Below, piece by piece: positions 58,475 to 64,000 of a stretch of 64,000 nucleotides of DNA. This DNA is from Stictocephala bisonia. Lineage: Eukaryota; Arthropoda; Insecta; Hemiptera; Membracidae. The stretch covers positions 124,001-188,000 of the forward strand of contig JAQJVL010000808.1 of NCBI GenBank assembly GCA_035578905.1. The letters are read 5' to 3'. The position numbers and the translations under genes were made by a program. Within the stretch, counting starts at the first letter, position 1. Each line of letters opens with the position of its first letter. Under the pieces are notes generated by a model that was not told the DNA's origin, ran no database searches, and was given only the letters and a program-made list of their open reading frames with translations.

Positions 58475-59233
58475 CGAGGTACATCCAGAAAGTAAGTTCC
58501 GTTTTCATTTATATCCGCTTCAGCGCTGCGATCACAGTTCTGCGCATGCGCAGCAGACGCTCTGTATCAAGGAGAAGAAACGTGCGCCATTTTGAGATCG
58601 CTGTCAGTCTCGTACGCTTTGTTGTGCTTGTTTAAAATGTAGGTGTTGATCGAAAATCCCGCCGCTTGTGAAATCAGATCTGTGATTCGTTTTCTGAATG
58701 CTAAGAAAGTGAAACCGATTGACATTTATCGGCAAATTTGCAAGGTTTACGGACAAAATGCGATGAGTGATTCAATGGTGAGAAGATGGGTCCGACAGTT
58801 TAATGAAGGACGTAATGAAGTGCATGATGAAGAACGAAGTGGGCGTCCATCTTTGATTACAGAAGAACTGATTCACACGATTGATGAGAAGATCTGGGAC
58901 GTGTTTGACCATCCTCCGTACAGCCCTGACCTCGCTCCTAGCGACTTTCATCTGTTCTTACATCTGAAGTCTTTCCTTGGCGGTCAACACTTCAACGATG
59001 ACGAAGAGCTGAAAGAAAATGTTTCCAAATGGTTGAAGACACAGGCGGCAACCTTCTATGAAGAAGGCATAGAAAAACTTGTGCCACGCTATGACAAATG
59101 CTTGCAAAATTTCGGCAGTTATGTAGAAAAGTAGTTTAAGAGTTGTAGATTTTAGTGCAATAAATATTTTTTCTGTATCTTTAGACAAATTATTTTTATT
59201 TCCAAACGGAACTTACTTTCTGGACGTACCTCG
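58475..59233 (+). mobile_element. mariner element, internally deleted
   Basis: The ends CGAGGTACATCCAGAAAGTA and, inverted, CGAGGTACGTCCAGAAAGTA differ once over about 30 bp, and TA lies at both sides (58473-58474 and 59234-59235). At 759 bp it is shorter than the usual 1.3 kb. Its transposase frame is described separately. Confidence 0.95.
58643..59134 (+). pseudogene. mariner transposase with central deletion
   Basis: The frame of 163 codons begins within the helix-turn-helix region (EIRSVIRFLNAKKVKPIDIY, SMVRRWVRQFNEGRNEVHDE) and reaches SGRPSLITEELIHTIDEKI. It then jumps directly to the C-terminal catalytic part WDVFDHPPYSPDLAPSDFHL, which keeps the third acidic residue (D in SPDLAPSDF). 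The central segment with the first two catalytic aspartates is gone without loss of frame. About half the length of a full transposase (about 345 residues). It could still bind the ends but not cut. It resembles the SETMAR/Hsmar-type group by the motif HPPYSPDLAPSD. Confidence 0.92.
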
Positions 59234-59496
59234 TATATTGTTTATTTCATAGTGTACTGATAAGGAAGTGGCCTTCTATATATAGATATTCTGACAAAGA
59301 TATATTGTTTATCATGTGGGATGTAGTTTGATTGCACTTTTCACACCTGAAACATTTCTGATATGAAAGCTCTCTTCATTTGTTTTTCTAGAACCGGGAC
59401 CGCAGAACCAAGACTTTCCCATCGGTTTTCGGTTCCGGTTCTTTTGTCAATACCCAATAGAACCGAGAACCGACTTTAGGGACCGACCCATCCCTA

Positions 59497-59719
59497 AAAT
59501 ATTTATTTTGCATACTGTATATTTAAACAAACAAATAACTGCAAAAAATAATCAGTCGATTTGCTTCAGTTAATAAAGTTGTTCCTTCAATATGAAGGTT
59601 GTAGATGTTAACATAAAAGTCTTAAAAAAAAAAAAAACCCTGGGAGTCATTTCTAAATTTGTTTGTTACTAATTAGTAGTTTTTTTTAATTAGCATAATA
59701 CGTGTTGGTACATATTCAG
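59497..59719. other. Non-coding stretch between transposons
   Basis: AT-rich sequence with a 13-base A run near 59624. Nothing recognised. Confidence 0.45.
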
Positions 59720-59930
59720 TTCAAGTAAACGTGACACAACATAAATGTATTACAATATAAGCACAAAATGCACAAATATATTACAATACAAGTACAAAAT
59801 GCATAAATATTATGGTGATCGATTTCGGTGAACCACGCTCACCTTCCTCAGACCAGAGGGATTCACAAAAGTGTTAATTTTGTTCTTATATTGTAATAAA
59901 TTAGTGTTGTGTGACGTTTACTTGTACTGT
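59720..59930 (-). mobile_element. Terminal hairpin of the Penelope-like element, with hammerhead-like core
   Basis: The arms CAAGTAAACGTGACACAACA (59722) and its inverse near 59911-59930 enclose a centre that reads on the - strand: TGGT, CTGAGGA (59851-59845), one A, a 5-bp stem with a 7-base loop (GGTGA...TCACC), GAAA, the palindrome ATCGAT, C, then ACCA. TGGT and ACCA can pair. It lies just 3' of the endonuclease and probably is the element's pseudo-LTR. Penelope-like elements are known to carry hammerhead motifs there. Confidence 0.7.
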
Positions 59931-60182
59931 ATTAATTAGTATATTGGAGAGATAGGACATCAGCAACCTTAAAAGACAAGTTCACTAACACAAGAGTGGT
60001 AGTAACATACACAAAAGAAACACATAATCACACGAATTTTCAGTGTCACTGGCACTATTGCTGGGTAGGTGGCAGTAGTGGGGATGTTTAGTGGTGGGGG
60101 TTGTACATCCTTAGACCAACACTCAGGTATTGATGCAGTTTTTTTTCAGTTGGTTTATATATAAAGTTTGCTGATGTTCAGA

Positions 60183-60654
60183 TTAGGTGGGTCACGGGAT
60201 TTTTTTATCCATTTGTGTGCTAAATTCCATCCTTCGGAGTTGGGAACTATTGGCAAGGGAAGGAAGAGATATGATTACTTTAGTGGTGTAACACTGATCA
60301 AAATTTTGGCTATGGAGAAGAGTATGGGCAGAGACAGGTTTTACAGGACTTTGGACTTTGCAATCATGTCTATGGCCATTCATGCGTTTTTGAAGGGTTT
60401 CAGTTGTAAGGCCGATATATTGGGCAGGACAGTGCTGGCACTGGAATTGATAAATTAAATTGGTGGAATCACAGGAGTGGTTTCCAGGTATCTTGTAGGT
60501 TAAGGAGGTAGTGGAGCTGGTAAAAGATGTGGCTGAGAGATGAATAGGGCAGGTTTTGCAAGATTTCTTGTTACAAAGATTAGAACCAGGTAAGGACAGG
60601 TCAGGATGTTGGGATCAGGTAACTTAGGAGTTAGGATGGACCAATTGGCAGACA
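60183..60654 (-). pseudogene. GIY-YIG endonuclease domain of the Penelope-like element
   Basis: Reading down from about 60654 (with a frameshift near 60600), CNKKSCKTCPIHLS is followed by SCDSTNLIYQFQCQHC and PAQYIGLTTETLQKRMNGHR. The two motif halves (L-I-Y and Q-Y-I-G) and the Arg after them fit the family. The + strand frame in the same place is a shadow. Confidence 0.88.
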
Positions 60655-60664
60655 TTTTAGTTTT

Positions 60665-61106
60665 ATAGAAATAATACTGGTTAAATTACCTTTTTTCTTG
60701 TCAACAGTTCTTCAAACATAATCTGCTATGTACATTTCGAAGCATTGAGCTTCATCATCAGGCTTTCCAAAAACGTCACTATTTACATTACACTAAAAAC
60801 ATTTAAAATATTTAAACATATTAAAATAGCACATTTGCCGGCCGGCAATAGACACCAACTTGGTGAGAGAGTTGGTGTCTATCGCCGGCCGGCAAATGTG
60901 CTATTTTAATATGTTTAAATATTTTAAATGTTTTAAGTGTAATGTAAATAGTGACGTTTTTGGAAAGCCTGATGATGAAGCTCTATGCTTCGAAATGTAC
61001 ATAGCAGATTATGTTTGAAGAACTGTTGACAAGAAAAAAGGTAATTTAACCAGTATTATTTCTATAATATAACAGTTCTGGAGGCTAATAAAACAAAATG
61101 AATAAG
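60665..61106. mobile_element. Hairpin element inserted in the Penelope-like element
   Basis: A 442-bp insert flanked by the 10-bp direct repeat TTTTAGTTTT (60655-60664 and 61107-61116). Arms of about 190 bp (60667-60857 against 60870-61062) are nearly perfect inverse copies, meeting around a GCCGGCCGGC pair. A 44-base asymmetric tail lies on the right. Both arms carry CTGATGA, one T, GAAGC, a 5-base loop, GCTTC, GAAA and the palindrome ATGTACAT. It looks like a terminal repeat pair of another Penelope-like element without its coding part. Confidence 0.9.
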
Positions 61107-62830
61107 TTTTAGTTTTGTCTGAAAGTCATAGTAGGAGGTTTTTAAAGGAGATCTTTGGTGTGGGGGGAAGCTTTTAAGATGTTGAAGCCACCTTTCAGGA
61201 TTTGGTTGAGTTTCTGTAGGCCATGGTGGTAATTAGTGACAAGGGGTAAGCAACAGGAACTACTTCTGGTTTGGGGTTGGTTTTGGGACTGGGCTAAACG
61301 GATTTGGTTTTTAATAAGGTTGGTAGGGTAACCTCTCTTTTGGAAAGTACTGACAAGTTGGTTATTGTATTTATTTAGGTTTCTGGGAGAGGAAATTATA
61401 CGTTTGGCACAGTTGGCTAGGCTATAGGGTTGGGAGCATTTAGTGTTGTTGGGGTGACAACTAGTATAGTGAAGGTATTGTTGTTTATTGGTAGGTTTGA
61501 TGTGAATATCAGTTTGAAGGACACCGTCCTCTAATCCTATTCCAACATCAAGGAAGACTATGCATTCAGAAGAGGATTGTCAGGTGAAATTAAGGGATGA
61601 AAAGTTTTGTAGGCTTTGAAGAAAGGTTTCAAGATTGGTTTTGGAGTCAGTCCTGATCATGAAAATATAATCGAAGAAACGGAGCCAGCAGAGAGGTTGG
61701 ACAGGTTGTTTAAGTCTTCTCCAATTTCCCCATGAACAGGTTGGCATAGGAAGGAGGCGGTAGGTACTCTTGATCTGGAGGTAGTTGATGCCAGAACTTT
61801 GGAAGTGGTTTTTTTCAAAGATGAATTGAGTCAGCTGAACTAGGAAGGAAGTGTTAGGTTTGGTGTTTGGAGGGCGTGTATTGAGGAAATCCTCAATAGC
61901 AGCTAAGCCATGAACATGGGGTATATTGATATACAGTGAAGTGGCATCAATGGTAACCAGTTTGGTGTTAAGGGGTAGAGGTTGTGGAAGATTGGAAAGT
62001 AGACTAAGGAAATGATTGGTATCCTGGACGTGGGAAGGAAGTTGTCGTACTAGAGGTTGAAGTTTATCATCGACAAAGGCAGAGATACGTTCTGTAACAG
62101 AATTATAGCTGGCCACAATAGGCCTAACAGGGGAAGGGATGGTGCCTTTGTGGATTTTGGGCAGGATATAAAACTGGGGTGGAATAGGCTGTTCATTGAT
62201 AAGCAGAATTTGGCTGGCGGTGGTAAGGATTTGGTGTTTAGCATGATGAAGAAGAAGATTTTTCAGTTCTTGGTTGTTCTTGTTTTTCAGTTGGGTCGAA
62301 GTCAAGTTTTTCGTAGAGTTGGAGGAATGAATTTCATTATTATACAACTGGAGATTAATTTCATTGATATAATCGGATTTATTAAGTAATAGTGGTAGAA
62401 CATTTATCAGCAGGAAGGATCATTATGTTGTCATTGGATTTTAAGGACTTTATGGCTCCGCGTTCAGCGATGTTAAGGTTCTGATCTTTAGGAAGTTGGG
62501 AGAAGAACTGAGGTTCTGATACTTTTTGGGGGATAAGTTAAGGTAAAATTCAATAGGATGGTCAGGTGGTGGGTCAAAAAGCTGGAAGGAGGTTTGAAGT
62601 GCGCTAGGCAGGTTTCAGGCAGGTTCGTAGGATTAGGGTTGAAGGTGTTGTTCTCAAAAAACATCTTCAACTTCAGGTTGCGACCAAAGGAAATAACATC
62701 AGAATTTAAGGGGAACTGGTCTAGATGAGAAGTAGGAGTGAAAGTAAGGCCTTTGGACAAAATGCTCAGTTCGGGCTCGGAGAGGGTATTGTTTTAGAGG
62801 TTTAACAACAATGATAATTATTTTTAACTT

Positions 62831-63635
62831 TTCTAACAAATCCTATCTTATTTAAACTTTCATTATGAAACTTTTTTATTTTGTGGGGGTTTTCTACAGT
62901 TAAAATTGATCAAGTAATAGACGAGAAAAGTGCAAAAATTTCCCTATGCAAAAATTTCCCAGTTACTTGGATCAGTCTTTGGGTGATAATTGATAGATAA
63001 TTTCATGTAAATGTTACTTTTCGTTCATCTGTTAATTTTCATTGAAGAACAGACAGATTTCCTTGCTATTAAATCACTCGTCACTTTTCTCAGAATTTTT
63101 AGTGTGAACTGGTTTAATGTTCCTTTCAATCAATCAAATATCTTAATTCATAATCTGCACATCATTTGTACATTGAATAAATGGAATTGCATTGAGGAAA
63201 TGGATTACTAATTTAAACTCACGAGTGCTGAGATTTTCAAAGAACTGGCATTTCCTTTGGGCTTAAGGGAACACATAGGCTAACTACACAACACTCAACA
63301 AGCTTTATGTGGCATTACATGTGACACTTACTATGACCATGCCTCTTGAATAATCTGATTTATCACTTGATATATGATGCCCTCCATGCTCTCGAAGCAC
63401 TTTAAATTAAACCTTATTTTTTTTTAAGGATTAATAAATGTGTAAATAATTAGAAGCATTTCATTAAATGACTTTTATGTGGATCAAATGTTGTATCCTA
63501 AGAACATTAAGCTTGACTTAACCTACGCATCTGGTCAAGATATGGATTGGTTTTATTCTAATTCACCAAATTTTATCTTCATCCTTATAGTTCTAAGGTT
63601 GATTAGTTGGCACAAAAGTATTTAAGAGTTTGCCA
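62831..63635. other. Non-coding stretch, nothing recognised
   Basis: No coding similarity. The final ERI1 exon was looked for here and not seen. Confidence 0.45.
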
Positions 63636-64000
63636 TGGCCATGTTGGTTTTAATCTCATTAGAATAATGTTATTTGTGAATCCATATTTTTTTCGTTATT
63701 TATTGACCAAAAGTTGAGTATGAGGTGTCATTTTAAATGTTATCATATTGTGCATTGGGTTTGCTTTTGATATTTTGAATACGTCTAGTTTTGAAAAATA
63801 GGTGAAAATAAAAACTTCAAACTGAATATTTTGTATAATTTTTCTATAAAACTAATTAGGAATTCCCAAAGCAATTTCAATGTGCAATTTATTCTTGATA
63901 AAATGCAATTTGTTTGGAAAAAATCTAGTTTGGATATGTGTGATCGTATGTCCGGTTCGAAAATAACATTGATCTTATGGGATTAAAACCAACATGGCCA
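63636..64000. mobile_element. Inverted-repeat element running off the window edge
   Basis: TGGCCATGTTGGTTTTAATC at 63636 is mirrored by the last bases of the window, with the match going on into a CAATGTTATTT-like block. The distance between the ends is 365 bp. The right end may continue beyond 64000, so the size is a minimum. Confidence 0.75.

Larger units (their letters stand above)
56481..59496. mobile_element. hAT-like element, 3.0 kb, carrying two nested transposons
   Basis: The left end TAGTGATAGGTCGGTTTCC and the inverted right end TAGGGATGGGTCGGTCCC are followed on both sides by AGTCGGTTCTCGGTTCT-like blocks. It is flanked by 8-bp near-duplicates, AAATATAT at 56473-56480 and AAATATTT at 59497-59504, the size used by hAT. 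No transposase is seen, so it is non-autonomous. Inside lie a TTAA-flanked MITE (57115-57749) and a mariner (58475-59233). Confidence 0.75.
60183..62830 (-). pseudogene. Penelope-like element: reverse transcriptase and GIY-YIG endonuclease
   Basis: On the - strand the order of a Penelope-like protein is complete. The N-terminal block is TLSEPELSILSKGLTFTPTS (about 62800-62740), then LLNKSDYINEINLQL (about 62370). The reverse transcriptase follows with FYILPKIHKGTIPSPVRPIV, VTIDATSLYINIPH and WLRFFDYIFMI, then DIHIKPTNKQQYLHYTSCHP and SLANCAKRII. The GIY-YIG endonuclease comes last (60660-60183), with a KSCKTCPIH zinc-like block, LIYQFQCQHCPAQYIGLTT, and LQKRMNGHRHD. It is dead: there are stops and frameshifts, an in-frame stop at 61582-61580 and a Tyr where the second catalytic Asp of the IDD motif should be (61669-61667). 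A 442-bp hairpin is inserted between the domains. Penelope-like elements use the endonuclease to nick the target. Confidence 0.9.

Noticed and set aside
60168..60458. 96-codon + strand ORF
   Set aside because: A shadow of the GIY-YIG endonuclease on the other strand.
62057..62389. 110-codon + strand ORF
   Set aside because: A shadow of the Penelope-like reverse transcriptase on the other strand.
53000..64000. Final ERI1 exon with the catalytic His
   Set aside because: I looked on the + strand for a frame with H-x-G-L-D-D beside an acceptor and found none. Candidate GATGA stretches belong to the mariner or to hairpin elements.

Overview
This window is eukaryotic nuclear DNA. It is AT-rich, almost free of long ORFs, and has spliced coding exons, kilobase-scale introns and a dense, nested population of transposable elements. 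The mix (Penelope-like, Jockey/CR1-like LINE, Helitron, mariner, hAT-like, TTAA-flanked and PIF/Harbinger-like elements, tRNA-derived SINEs, long minisatellites) fits an arthropod, most likely an insect. The frequent palindrome TAGGCCTA made me think of Hemiptera, but the species cannot be fixed from the sequence.

Only one conserved host gene is clear. An ERI1-type 3'-5' exoribonuclease (SAP domain plus DEDDh nuclease) lies on the + strand from 34961. Five exons (34961-34972, 38437-38741, 44539-44677, 46670-46819, 52883-52966) join in frame to 230 codons. The last part, carrying the catalytic His and final Asp, was not found and probably lies beyond the right edge. A second possible gene start is a GC- and CpG-rich patch at about 8936-9350 that reads, on the - strand, like a promoter and first exon ending in a GTAAG donor.

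Layout: 1-9 kb is AT-rich intergenic DNA with hairpin elements, including a 1.2-kb imperfect palindrome at 6968-8193. 9.6-12.2 kb is one LINE split by a SINE-like element and by a transposon with 300-bp inverted repeats. 13.4-20.16 kb is a minisatellite of about 80 copies of a 75-bp unit with higher-order structure. 20.2-27 kb is a pile of LINE copies on both strands. 28.34-29.35 kb is a 111-bp minisatellite. 29.85-32.3 kb holds a foldback element and a Harbinger-like element, and 32.3-33.9 kb a decayed LINE. From 35 kb on, everything lies inside or beyond ERI1 introns: an antisense Helitron Rep remnant, three TTAA-flanked elements, a LINE, SINEs, a 1.4-kb foldback, a hAT-like element carrying two nested transposons (56481-59496), and a Penelope-like element on the - strand (about 59.7-62.8 kb) with another hairpin element inserted into it.

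The most interesting signal is a motif shared by three separate inverted-repeat elements: CTGADGA, one base, a short stem-loop, then GAAA or a decayed form of it, then a short palindrome. Two of them also have a 4-bp closing stem. It resembles a minimal type I hammerhead ribozyme core, which Penelope-like elements are known to carry, but each copy has one extra base before stem II.
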